Source: Halictus rubicundus (Eukaryota > Arthropoda > Insecta > Hymenoptera > Halictidae). Taken from it: DNA of 64,000 bases. Where the stretch lies: contig NW_027488580.1 in the NCBI RefSeq assembly GCF_050948215.1, positions 1,364,001 through 1,428,000 of the forward strand, written 5' to 3'. Below are positions 1-12,489 of this stretch, in pieces; position 1 is the stretch's first letter, and each line of letters starts with the position of its first letter. The notes beneath the pieces are model-generated. The model had not been told where the DNA came from. It made no database searches and saw only the letters and a list, made by a program, of their open reading frames with translations. Position numbers and translations under genes: made by a program.

Positions 1-65
1 ATACTATTCTCTATCCTATCCTATCCTATCCTCTATCCTATCCAATCCCCTATCCTATCCACTAC

Positions 66-365
66 CCTATCCTATCCTCTATCCTATCCAATCACCTATC
101 CTATCCTCTATACGATCCTATCCTCTATCGTATAATATATACTATTCTCTATCCTATCCAATCCCCTATCCTATCCTGTATCCGATCCTATCCTTTATCC
201 TCTCCTATCCTCTATCCTTTAATAACATATATCCTATACTATTCTCTATCCTATCCTATCCTATCCTCTATCCTATCCAATCCCCTATCCTATCCACTAT
301 CCTATCCTATCCTCAATCCTATCCTATCCTCAACCCTATCCTATCCTCTATCCTATCCTATCCTC
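66..365. repeat. Dispersed duplicate of 5820-6119 within the array
   Basis: A run of about 300 bases carrying the marker variants TATACGATCC, ATCGTATAATATATAC, CTTTAATAACATATATCC and CCTCAACCC recurs in the same order 5754 bp to the right. The shift is constant at three markers I checked: 127/5881, 217/5971 and 241/5995. This points to an old segmental duplication or exchange within the diverged array. Confidence 0.7.
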
Positions 366-639
366 TATCCTATAATATCCTCTATCCTATCCAATCCTCT
401 ATCCTATCCAATCCCCTATCCAATCCTCTATGCTATCCTATCCTCTATAATATCGTATCCTCTATCCTATCCAATCCTCTATCCTATCCTATTCTCAATC
501 CTATCTAATTTTCTATCCTACCCTATCCTCTATCCTATCGTGTCCTCTATTCTATCCTATCCTCTATCTTATCCTATCCTCTGCCCTATCCTATCTTCTA
601 TCCTATCCTATCCTCTGTCCTATCCTGTATCCTATCCTA

Positions 640-1300
640 TCCTCAATCCTATCCTATCCCCTATCCTATCCTATCCTCTATCCTATCCTATCCTCTATCC
701 TATAATATCCTCTATCCTATCCTATCCTCTATCCTATCCAATGACCTATCCTATCCTCTATCCGAACCTATCCTCTATCCTACCCTATCCTCTATAATAT
801 CGTATCCTTTACCCTATAATATCATCTACCCTATCCTATTATCTATCCTATCCTATCCTCTATCCTATCCTATCCTCTACCCTATCCAATCCCCTATCTT
901 ATCCTCTATCCTATCCTATCTCCATCCTATATTATCCTCTATAATATCCAATCTTCTATCCTATCCTATTCTCAATCCTATCTAATTTTCTATCCTATCC
1001 TATCCTCTATCCTATCCTATCCTCTATCCTATAATATCCTCTATCCTATCCTATCCTCTATCCTATCCAATGACCTATCCTATCCTCTATCCGAACCTAT
1101 CCTCTATCCTACCCTATCCTCTATAATATCGTATCCTTTATCCTATAATAGCATCTACCCTATCCTATTATTTATCCTATTCTATCCTCTATCCTATCCT
1201 ATCCTCTACCCTATCCAATCCCCTATCTTATCCTCTATCCTATCCTATCTCCATCCTATATTATCCTCTATAATATCCAATCTTCTATCCTATCCTATCC
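640..1300. repeat. Tandem pair, period about 329 bp
   Basis: The variants CCAATGACCTATCC (near 740 and 1069), TCCGAACC and the block ending CTCCATCCTATATTATCC (start markers 879 and 1208) recur at a constant 329-bp shift. The two copies differ by a few substitutions, for example ATCATC against AGCATC. Confidence 0.7.
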
Positions 1301-2659
1301 TCTATCCTATCCTCTATCCTATCCTCTATCCTATCCTATCCTCAATAATATCCTATCCCCATTCCTATCCTATCCTCTATTCTATCGTATCGTCTGTCCT
1401 ATCCTATCCTCTATCCTATCCTATCCTCTATCCTATAATATCCTGTATCCTATTCAATCCCCTATCCTATCCTCTATCCGATCCTATCCTCTACCCTATC
1501 CTATCCTCTATCCTATCCTATCCTATCCTCTACCCGATCCTATCCTCTATCCTCTATCCTACCCTATCCTCTTTCCTATCCTATCCTCTATCCTATCTAA
1601 TCGCCTATCCTATCCTCTATCCGATCCTATCCTCTATCCTATCCAATCCTCTATAATATCGTATCCTCTAGCCTATCCTATCCTCTATCCTATACTATTC
1701 TCTATCCTATCCTATCCTCTATAATATACTATCCTCAATCTTATCCTATCCTCTATCCGATCCTATCCTCTATCCTATCCTATCCTCTATCCTATACTAT
1801 TCTCTATACTATCCTCTACCCTATCCTATCCTCTATCCTATCCAAGCCCCTATCCTATCCTCTATCCGTTCCTATCCTCTATCCTATCCTATCCTCTATA
1901 ATATAATATCATCTATCCTATACTATTCTCTATCCTATCTTATCCTCTATCCTATACTATCCTCTATTCTATCCTATTCTCTATCCTATCCTCTACGCTA
2001 TCCTATCCTCTATCCTATCCTATCCTCTATCCTATAATATCATCTATCCTATACTATTCTCCATCCTGTCCTATCCTCTATCCTATACCATCCTTTATCC
2101 TATCCTATCCTCTATCCGATCCTATCCTCTATCCTATCTTATCTTCTATCCTAGCATATCCTCTATCCTATCCAATCTCCTATCCTATCCTCTACCCGAT
2201 CCTATCCTCTATCCTATCCTATCCTCTATCCTATCCTATTCTCTATCCTATCCTCTACCCTATCCTATTCTCTATCCTATCCTATCCACTATCCTATACT
2301 ATTCTCTATCCTATCCTTTACCCTATCCTCTCCCCTATCCTATCCTATCCTCTATCCTATCCAATCCCCTATCGTATCCTCTATCCGTTCCTATCCTCTA
2401 TCCTATCCTATCCTCTATCCTACAATATCATCTATCCTATACTATTTTCTATCCTATACTACTCTCTAACCTATCCTATCCTCTATCCTATCCTATCTTC
2501 TATTCTATCATATCCTCTATCCTATCCTCTATCCGATCCTATCCTCTATCCTATCCTCTACACTATCCTATACCCTATCCTATCCTATCCTCTATCCTAT
2601 CCAATCCCCTATCCTATCCTCTATCCGTTCCTATCCTCTGTCCTATCCTATCCTCTATC

Positions 2660-3075
2660 CTATCCTATCCTCTATCCTATACTATCTTCTAACCTATCCT
2701 ATGCTCTATCCTATCCTCTATCGTCTGTTCTATCCTATCCTATCCACTATCCTATCCTATCCTCAATCCTATCCTATCCTCTATCCTAGCCAATCCCCTA
2801 TCCTATCCTCTATCCGATCCTATCCTCTATCCTATAATATCCTCTATCGTCTCCTATCCTCTATCCTATCCAATCACCTATCCTATCCTCTATCCGATCC
2901 TATCCTCTATCCTATCCTATCCTCTATCCTACCCTATCCCCTTTCCTATCCTAACCTCTATCCTATCCTATCCTCTATCCTATACTATCTTCTAACCTAT
3001 CCTATGCTCTATCCTATCCTCTATCGTCTGTTCTATCCTATCCTATCCACTATCCTATCCTATCCTCTATCCTAT
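2660..3075. repeat. Local duplication, shift 303 bp
   Basis: The marker string TTCTAACCTATCCTATGCTC followed by TCGTCTGTTC occurs with ATGCTC at 2701 and again at 3004. Related TCGTCTGTTC or TAGTCTGTTC markers recur elsewhere in the diverged array. Confidence 0.6.
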
Positions 3076-4739
3076 CCTATCCTCTATCCTATAATATCAT
3101 CTATCCTATACTATCCTCTATCCTATCCTATCCTCTATCCTATCCTATTCTCTATCCTATCCTCTACCCTATCATATCCTCTATCCTATCCTATCCTCTA
3201 TCCTATCCAATCCCCTATCCTATCCTCTATCCGATCCTATCCTCTATCCTATCCTATCCTCTATCCTATAATATCATCTATCCTATACTATTCTCTATCC
3301 TATCTTATCCTCTATCCTATACTATCCTCTATCGTCTCCTATCTTCTATCCTATCCAATCCCCAATCCAATCCTCTATCCTATACTATCCTCTATAATAT
3401 CGTATCCTCTATCCGATCCTCTATCCTATACTATCATCTAACGTATTCTGTTCTCTATCCTATCCTCTATTGTCTGTTCTATACTATCCTATCCACTATC
3501 CTATCCTATCCTCAATCCTCTCCTATCCTCTATCCTATCCTATCCTATATCGTATCCCATCCTCTATCCGATCCTATCCCTTACCCTATCCTATCCTCTA
3601 TCCTATCCTATTCTGTATCCTATCCTCTACCCTATCCTATCCTCTATCCTATCCTATCCTATCCTCTACCCTATCCTATCCTCTATCCTATCCTATCCTC
3701 TATCCTATCCTATCCTCTATCCTATCCTATCCTCTATCCTATCCTATTCTCTATCCTATCCTCTAGCCTATCCTATCCTCTACCCTATCCTATCCACTAT
3801 CCTATAATATCATCTATCCTATACTATTCTCTATCCTATCCTATCCTTTATCCTATACTATCCTCTATCGTATCCTATCCTCTATCCGATCCTATCCTCT
3901 ATCCTATCCTATCCTCTATCCTATCCTATTCTGTAATCCTATCCTCTACCCTATCCTATCCTCTATCCGATCCTAACCTCTATCCTATCCTATCCTCTAT
4001 CCTATACTACCATCTAACCTATCCTATTCTCTATCCTATCCTCTATAGTCTGTTCTATCCTATCCTATCCACTATCCTATTCTATCCTCAATGCTCTCCT
4101 ATCCTCTATCCTATCCTATCTTCTATCCTATCATATCCTCTAACCTATCCTATCTTCTATCCTATCATATCCTCTATCCTATCCAATCCCCTATCCTATC
4201 CTCTATCCTATCCTATCCTCTATCCTATCCTATCCTCTATCCAATCCTATCCTCTATCCTATCCTATCCTCTATCCTATCCTATTCTCTATCCTATCCTC
4301 TACCCTATCCTATCCTCTATCCTATCCAATCACTTATCCTATCCTCTATACGATCCTATCCTCTATCCTAGCCTATCCTCTACCCTATCCAATCCCCTAT
4401 CCTATCCTCTATCCGATCCTATCCTCTATCCTATCATATCCTCTATCCTATCCTATCCTATCCTCTACCCTATCCTATCTTCTATCCTATCATATCCCCT
4501 ATGCTATCCTCTATCCTATCCTATCCTCAATCCTATCCTATCCTCAACCCTATCCTATCCTCTATCCTATACTATCCTCTACCCTATACTATCCTCTATC
4601 CTATCCGATCCTCTATCCTATCCTATACTCTATCCTATCCAATCCTCTATCCTATAATATCCTCTATCCTAGCCTATCCTCTACCCTATCCAATCCCCTA
4701 TCCTATCCTCTATCCGATCCTATCCTCTATCCTATCCTC

Positions 4740-5270
4740 TATCCGATCCTATCCTCTATCCTATCCTATCCTCAATCCTATCCTATCCTCTACCCTATCC
4801 TATCCTCTATCCTATCCTATCCTATTCTCTACCCTGTCCTATCTTCTATCCTATCATATCCTCTATCCTATCCAATCCCCTATCCTATCCTCTATCCTAT
4901 CCTATCCTCTATCCTATCCTATAGTCTATCCTATCCTATCCTCTATCCTATCCTATTCTCTATCCTATCCTCTATAGTCTGTTCTATCCTATCCTATCCA
5001 CTATCCTAGTCTATCCTCAATGCTCTCCTATCCTCTATCCTATCCTATCTTCTATCCTATCATATCTTCTATCCTATCCTATCTTCTATCCTATCGTATC
5101 CTCTATCCTATCCAATCCCCTATCCTATCCTCTATCCTATCCTATCCTCTATCCTATCCTATCCTCTATCCTATCATATCCTCTATCCGATCCTATACTC
5201 TATCCTATCCTATCCTCTATCCTATCCTATTCTCTATCCTATCCTCTACCCTATCCTATCCTCTATCCTA
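4740..5270. repeat. Segment duplicated at 6183-6712 (shift 1443 bp)
   Basis: Markers CCGATCC (4743/6186), ACCCTGTCC (4831/6274) and CTAGTC followed by CAATGCTC (5006/6449) keep a constant 1443-bp shift over about 530 bp. The copies separate at roughly 5270 and 6712, where the second copy continues with CCAATCCAATCACC. Confidence 0.7.
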
Positions 5271-8200
5271 TCCTATCCTCTATCCTATCCTATCCTCTAT
5301 CCTATCCTATCCTCTATCCGATCCTATCCTCTATCCTATCCTATCCTCTATCCTATCCTATTCTCTATCCTATCCTCTACCCTATCCTATCCTCTATCCT
5401 ATACTATCCTCTATCGTATCCTATCCTCTATCCCATCCTATCCTCTATCCTATCCTATCCTCTATCCTATCCTATTCTCTATCCTATCATCTACCCTATC
5501 CTATCCTCTATCCTATCCTATTCTCTATCCTATCCAATCCCCTATCCTATCCTGTATCTGATCCTATCCTTTATCCTCTCCTATCCTCTATCCTATAATA
5601 TCATATATCCTATACTATTCTCTATCCTATCCTATCCTAACCTCTATCCTATCCAATCCCCTATCCTATCCACTATCCTATCCAATCCTCTATCCTATAA
5701 TATCCTCTATCCTATCCTATCCTCTACCCTATTCAATCCCCTATCCTATCCTCTATCCTATCCTATCCTCTATCCTGTCCTATTATCTATCCTGTCCTAT
5801 TATCTATCCTATCCTCTACCCTATCCTATCCTCTATCCTATCCAATCACCTATCCTATCCTCTATACGATCCTATCCTCTATCGTATAATATATACTATT
5901 CTCTATCCTATCCAATCCCCTATCCTATCCTGTATCCGATCCTATCCTTTATCCTCTCCTATCCTCTATCCTTTAATAACATATATCCTATACTATTCTC
6001 TATCCTATCCTATCCTATCCTCTATCCTATCCAATCCCCTATCCTATCCACTATCCTATCCTATCCTCAATCCTATCCTATCCTCAACCCTATCCTATCC
6101 TCTATCCTATCCAATCCTCTATCCTATCCTATCCTCTATCCTATCCTATCCTCTATACTATCCAATCCCCTATCCTATCCTATATCCGATCCTATCCTCT
6201 ATCCTATCCTATCCTCAATCCTATCCTATCCTCTACCCTATCCTATCCTCTATCCTATCCTATCCTATTCTCTACCCTGTCCTATCTTCTATCCTATCAT
6301 ATCCTCTATCCTATCCAATCCCCTATCCTATCCTCTATCCTATCCTATCCTCTATCCTATCCTATAGTCTATCCTATCCTATCCTCTATCCTATCCTATT
6401 CTCTATCCTATCCTCTATAGTCTGTTCTATCCTATCCTATCCACTATCCTAGTCTATCCTCAATGCTCTCCTATCCTCTATTATATCCTATCTTCTATCC
6501 TATCATATCTTCTATCCTATCCTATCTTCTATCCTATCGTATCCTCTATCCTATCCAATCCCCTATCCTATCCTCTATCCTATCCTATCCTCTATCCTAT
6601 CCTATCCTCTATCCTATCATATCCTCTATCCGATCCTATACTCTATCCTATCCTATCCTCTATCCTATCCTATTCTCTATCCTATCCTCTACCCTATCCT
6701 ATCCTCTATCCAATCCAATCACCTATCCTATCGTCTATACAATCCTATCCTCTATCCTATAATATTATCTATCCCATACTATTCTCTATCCTATCCTATC
6801 CTCTATCCTATACTATCCTCTATCGTATCCTATCCTCTATCCCATCCTATCCTCTATCCTATCATATCCTCTATCCTATCCTATTCTCTATCCTATCATC
6901 TACCCTATCCTATCCTCTATCCTATCCTATCCTCTATCCTATCCAATCCCCTATCCTATCCTGTATCCGATCCTATCCTTTATCCTCTCCCATCCTCTAT
7001 CCTATAATATCATATATCGTATACTATTCTCTATCCTATCCTATCATATCCTCTATCCTATCCAATCCCCTATCCTATCCACTATCCTATCCAATCCTCT
7101 ATCCTATAATATCCTATATCCTATCCTATCCTCTACCCTATCCAATCCCCTGTCCTATCCTCTATCCGATCCTATCCTCTATCCTATCCTATCCTCAATC
7201 CTATCCTATCCTCTATCCTATCCAATCCCCTATCCTATCCTCTATCCGATCCTATCCTCTATCCTATAATATCATCTATCCTATACTATTCTCTATCCTA
7301 TCCTATCCTCTATCCTATCCTATCTTCTATCGTATCATATCCTCTATCCTATCCAATCCCCTATCCTATCCTCTATCCTATCCTATCTTCTATCGTATCA
7401 TATCCTCTATCCTATCCAATCCCCTATCCTATCCTCTATCCAATCCTATCCTCTATCCTATCCTATTCTCTATCCTATCCTCTACCCTATCCTATCCTCT
7501 ATCCTATCCTATCCACTATCCTATACTATTCTCTATCCTACCCTCTACCCTATTCTATCCATTATCCTATCTTATCCTCTATCCTATCCAATCCCCTATC
7601 CTATCCTCTATCCGTTTCTATCCTCTATCCTATCCTATCCTCTATCCTATAATATCATCTATCCTATACTATTCTCTATCCTATCTTATCCTCTATCCTA
7701 TACCATCCTCTATCGTCTCCTATCCTCTATCCTATCCAATCACCTATCCTATCCTCTATCCGATCCTATCCTCTACCCTATCCTATCCTCTATCCTATAA
7801 TATCATCTATCCTATACTATTCTCTATCCTATCCTATCCTCTATCGTATCCTATCCTCTATCCAATTCTATCCCTTACCCTATCCTATCCTCTATCCTAT
7901 CCTATTCTGTATCCTATAGTCTACCCTATCCTATCCTCCATCCTATCCTATCTTGTATCCTATAATGTCATCTATCCTATCCTATCCTCAATCCTCACCT
8001 ATCCTCTATCCTATCGTATCTTGTATCCTATCCTATCCTCTATCCTATAATATCCTCTATCCTATCCAATCCTCTATCCTATCCTCTATCCTATCCTCTA
8101 TCGTATCCTATCCACTATCCGATCCTATCCTCTATCCTATCCTATCCTCTGTCCTATCCTATTCTCTATCCTATCTTCTACCCTATCCTATCCTCTATCC

Positions 8201-8959
8201 TATCCTATTCTCTATACGATCCTATCCTCTATCCTATAATATCATCTAGCCCATACTATTCTCTATCCTATCCTATCCTCTATCCTATACTATCCTCTAT
8301 CGTATCCTATCCTCTATCCCATCCTATCCTCAATCCTATCCTATCCTCTATCCTATGCAATCACCTATCCTATCCTCTATCCTATCCTATCCTCTATCCG
8401 ATCCTATCCTCTATCCTATCCTATCCTCTATCCTATCCTATTCTCTATCCTATCCTCTACCCTATCCTATCCTCTATCCTATCCGATCCTCTATCCTATC
8501 CTATCCTCTATCCTATCCTATCCTCTATCCTATCCTATCCTCTATCCTATCCTATCCTATATCCTATACTATCATCTAACCTATCCTATTCTCTATCCTA
8601 TCCTCTATCGTCTGTTCTATCCTATCCTATCCACTATCCTATCCTATCCACTAACCTATCCTATCCTCAATCCTATCCTATCCTCTATCCTATCCAATCC
8701 CCTATCCTATACTCCGTCATATCCTATCCGCTATCCTATCCTATCCTCTATCCTATCATATCCTCTATCGTCTGCTCTATCCTATCCTATCCAATCCCCT
8801 ATCCTATTCTCTATCCGATCCTATCCTCTATCCTATCCTATCCTCTATAATATCGTATCCTCCATCCTATCCAATCCTCTATCCTATAATATCCTCTATC
8901 CTATCCTATCCTCTACCCTATCCAATCCTGTATCCTATCCTCTGACCCATCCTATCCTC

Positions 8960-9500
8960 TATCCTATCCTATCCTCTATCCTATAATATCATATATCCTA
9001 TACGATTCTCTATCCTGTCCTATCCTCTACCCTATCCTATCCTCTATTCTATCCTATACTCTAAGCTACCCAATCCCCTATCCTATCCACTCTCCGATCC
9101 TATCCTCTATCCTATCCTCTCCTCTATCCTATAATTTCCTCTATCCTATCGTATCCTCTATCCTATCCAATCCCCTATAATATCCTCTATCCGATCCTAT
9201 CCTCTATCTTATAATATCATCTATTCTATACTATTCTCTACCCTATCCTATCCTCTATCCTATACTATCCTCTATCGTCTCCTACCCTCTCTCCTATCCA
9301 ATCCCCTATCCAATCCTCTATCCTATCCTCTGTCAGATCCTATCCTCTATCGTATCCTATCCTCTATCCTATAATATCATATATCCTATACGATTCTCTA
9401 TCCTGTCCTATCCTCTACCCTATCCTATCCTCTATCCTATCCTATCCTCTATACTACCCAATCCCCTATCCTATCCACTATCCGATCCTATCCTCTATCC
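8960..9500. repeat. Local duplication, shift about 388 bp
   Basis: The marker ATATATCCTATACGATTCTC starts at 8991 and again at 9379. Both copies continue with CCTGTCC and a TACCCAATCCCC variant. They differ by several substitutions. Confidence 0.55.
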
Positions 9501-9679
9501 TATCCTATCCTCTATCCTATAATTTCCTCTATCCTATCCAATCCTCTATCCTATCCTCTATCCTATCCTCTATCCGATCCTATCCTCTATCCTATCCTAT
9601 CCTCTATCCTATCCTATCCTCTATCCTATCCTATTCTCTATCCTATCCTCTTCCCTATCCTATCCTCTATCCTATCCTA

Positions 9680-10440
9680 TCCTCTATCCTATCCAATCCC
9701 CTGTCCAATCCTCTATGCTATCCTATCCTCTATAATATCATATCCTCTATCCTATCCTCTATCCTATCCTCTATCCTATCCAATCCCCTATCCTATCCTC
9801 TATCCGATCCTATCCTCTATCCTATCCTATCCTCTATCCTGTCCTTTTCTCTATCCTATCATCTACCCTATCCTATCCTCTATCCTATCCAATCACCTAT
9901 ACCATCCTCTATACGATCCTATCCTCTATCCTATTCTATCCTCTATATTATAATATCATCTATCCTATACTATTCTCTATCCTATCCTATCCTCTATACT
10001 ATCCAATCCCCTATCCTATCCTCTATCCGATCCTATCCTCTATCCTATCCTATCCTCTATCCTGTCCTATTCTCTATCCTATCATCTACCCTATCCTATC
10101 CTCTATCCTATCCAATCACCTATACCATCCTCTATACGATCCTATACTCTATCCTATCCTATCCTCTATCCTATAATATCATCTATCCTATACTATTCTC
10201 TATCCTATCCTATCATCTATACTATCCAATCCCCTATCCTATCCTCTATCCGATCCTATCCTCTATCCTATCCTATCCTCTATCCTGTCCTATTCTCTAT
10301 CCTATCATCTACCCTATCCTATCCTCTATCCTATCCAATCACGTATACCATCCTCTATACGATCCTATCCTCTATCCTATCCTATCCTCTATCCTATAAT
10401 ATCATCGATCCTATACTATTCTCTATCCTATCCTATCCTA
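9680..10440. repeat. 223-bp higher-order unit, about three tandem copies
   Basis: Three markers repeat at exactly 223-bp steps. TACTATTCTCTATCC starts at 9968, 10191 and 10414. TATACCATCCTCTATACGAT starts at 9898, 10121 and 10344. CCTGTCC within the same unit also recurs. Copies differ by single substitutions such as CCTTTTCTC against CCTATTCTC, and CACGTATACC against CACCTATACC. The unit is not an exact multiple of 17 bp. Confidence 0.8.
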
Positions 10441-10599
10441 TCCTCTATCCTATCCAATCCCCTATCCTATCCACTATCCTATCCTATCCTCAATCCTATC
10501 CAATCCTCAACCCTACCCTATCCTCTATCCTATCCTTTCCTCCATCCTATCCTATCCTCTATCCTATCCTATCCTCTATCCTATCCGATCCTCTATCCT

Positions 10600-12082
10600 A
10601 TCCTATCCTCTATCCTATCCTATCCTCTATACTATCCAATCCCCTTTGCTATCCTCTATCCGATCCTATCCTCTATCCTATCCTATCCTCTATCCTGTCC
10701 TATTCTCTATCCTATCCTCTATCCTATCCTATCCTCTATCCTATAAATATTCTCTATCATATCCTGTCCTCTATCCTATACTATCCTCTATCGTATCCTA
10801 CCCTCTATCCGATCCTATCCTCTCTCCTATCCTATCCTCTATCCCATCCTATTCTGTATCCTATCCTATCCTCTATCCTATCCTATCCTCTATCTTATCG
10901 AATCCCCTATCCTATACTCCATCCTATCCTATCCGCTATCCTATCCTATCCTCTATCCTATCATATCCTCTATCGTCTGCTCTATCCTATCCTATCCTGT
11001 ATCCTATCCTATCCTCTATCCTATCCAATCCCCTATCCTATCCTCTATCGTATCCGATCCTCTATCCTATCCTATCTTCTATCCTATCCTATCCTCTATC
11101 CTATCCTCTGTCCGATCCTATCCTCTATCCTATCCTATCCTCTACCCTATCCTATCTTCTATCCTATCCTATCCTCTATCCTATCCTCTATCCTATCCTA
11201 TCCTCAACCCTATCCTATCCTCATTCCTATCCTATAGTCCATTATATCCTATCCGCTATCCTATCATATCCTCTATCCTATCCAATCCTCTATCCTATCC
11301 TCTATCCTATCCTATCCTCTATCCTATCCCATCCTCTATCCTATCCAATCCTCTATTCTATCCTCTATCCTATCCTCTATCCTATCCTCTATCCTATCCT
11401 ATCCTCAACCCTATCCTATCCTCATTCCTATCCTATAGTCCATTATATCCTATCCGCTATCCTATCATATCCTCTATCCTATCCAATCCTCTATCCTATC
11501 ATCTATCCTATCCTATCCTCTATCCTTACCTATCCTCTATCCTATCCTATCCTCTATCCTATCCTATCCTCTATCCTAACCTATCCTCTATCCTATCCTA
11601 TCCTCTATCCTATCCTATCCTGTATCCTATCCTATCCTCTATCCTATCCTATCCTCTATCCTGTCCTATCCTCTATAATATCGTATCCTCTATCATATCC
11701 TATCCTCTTTCCTATAATATCATCTATCCTATCCAATCTCTATCGTCTCCTTTCCTCTATCCTATCCAATCCCCTATCCTATCTTCTATCGTCTCCTGTC
11801 CTCTATCCTATCCAATAACCTATCCTATCCTCTATCCTATCCTATCCTCTATCCTATCCTATCCTCTATCCTATCCTATCCTCTATCCTATCCTATCCTC
11901 TATCCTATCCTATCCTCTATCCTATCCTATCCTCTATCCTATCCTATCCTCTATCCTATCCTATCCTCAATCCTATCCTATCCTCTCCTATCCTTTATAC
12001 TAACCAATCCTCTATCCTATCCTCTATCCTATCCTATCCTCTATCCTATCTTATCCTCTATCCTATCCCATCCTCTATCCTA
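10600..12082. repeat. Cleaner satellite segment left of the retrotransposon
   Basis: From about 10.6-10.9 kb the variants change to those of the right-hand array: CCTCTATAATATCGTATCC, CATATCCTATCCTCTTTCC, CCAATCTCTATCGTCTCC, and CTTTATACTAACCAATCC. A 201-bp tandem pair lies at about 11201-11525, with TCCTCAACCC at 11201 and 11402. The last ~440 bases match, variant for variant, uninterrupted segments ending at 31013 and 33557, apart from one extra 17-bp monomer here. The segment ends directly at the element's poly(T). Confidence 0.85.
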
Positions 12083-12107
12083 TTTTTTTTTTTTTTTTTT
12101 TTTTTTT
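12083..12107 (-). other. Poly(A) tail of the retrotransposon (T25 on + strand)
   Basis: There are 25 consecutive T on the + strand, directly after satellite sequence ending CCTCTATCCTA(T) and directly before the element's unique sequence CGAGGAGG. It marks the 3' end of a minus-strand element and shows insertion by target-primed reverse transcription of a polyadenylated RNA. The first T at 12083 could belong to the satellite. A long uninterrupted A tail usually suggests a fairly recent insertion. Confidence 0.95.
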
Positions 12108-12489
12108 CGAGGAGGTAATCTCGTTACGGATACCCGAACCCCCCCGGGGGGGGATGGTCCGGGTTATGTGGGACTCCTCGGCTGGTTGGTGCAACGCGGA
12201 GTATACCCACTAACTCCTCCCCGTCCGTCCCTAGACTCCTGGGGGCACCCGTGCTCTGCGCGCGCATGTCAATCCGGTGTGCCCCCGCCTTAGCATACCA
12301 CCCGGGGGGGGGGGGCGACGCGGCCCCCTCCCGTACCTACTCTATCCGAAGGCACCACGCAACGGACGACGTGGCTCCTTCCCCCCCTGTTAGGCCGCCC
12401 GATGAGCATCCGGGCCCCCGCCCGAGATGCCCGGCGGCCTCCGGGGACGCCGTTGGTGACCGAGTGTAGGGGGATATCCGATCCCCCGC
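12108..12489 (-). other. 3' untranslated region of the retrotransposon
   Basis: About 380 bases lie between the ORF2 stop (12490) and the A tail. They are GC-rich with no convincing coding potential; short open frames here are not supported by motifs. Two G/C tracts stand out: C7 followed directly by G8 at 12139-12153, a perfect-stem inverted repeat of seven, and a run of 12 G at 12304-12315 (12 C on the element's strand). No AATAAA signal is visible just upstream of the A tail. The region probably contains the RNA recognised by the element's own reverse transcriptase, but this is inferred from the family, not seen. Confidence 0.75.

Larger units (their letters stand above)
1..10600. repeat. 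Diverged satellite array, TATCC pentamer / 12-17-22 bp monomers
   Basis: Every line is built from TATCC pentamers separated by TC, giving 12-, 17- and 22-bp units. This part is visibly more mutated than the array beyond 16.4 kb. Variants such as CTATACTATTCTC, CCAATCCCC, CTATCCGATCC, CTATAATATCATC and TCGTCTGTTC recur every few dozen bases, and long pure runs of the 17-mer are rare. Short stop-free stretches on the + strand translate to repetitive SYPL/ILYP/ILSS strings and are by-products of the repeat. No unique sequence, promoter or RNA gene is recognisable. The right limit is a gradual change in variant content, not a sharp edge. Confidence 0.93.
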
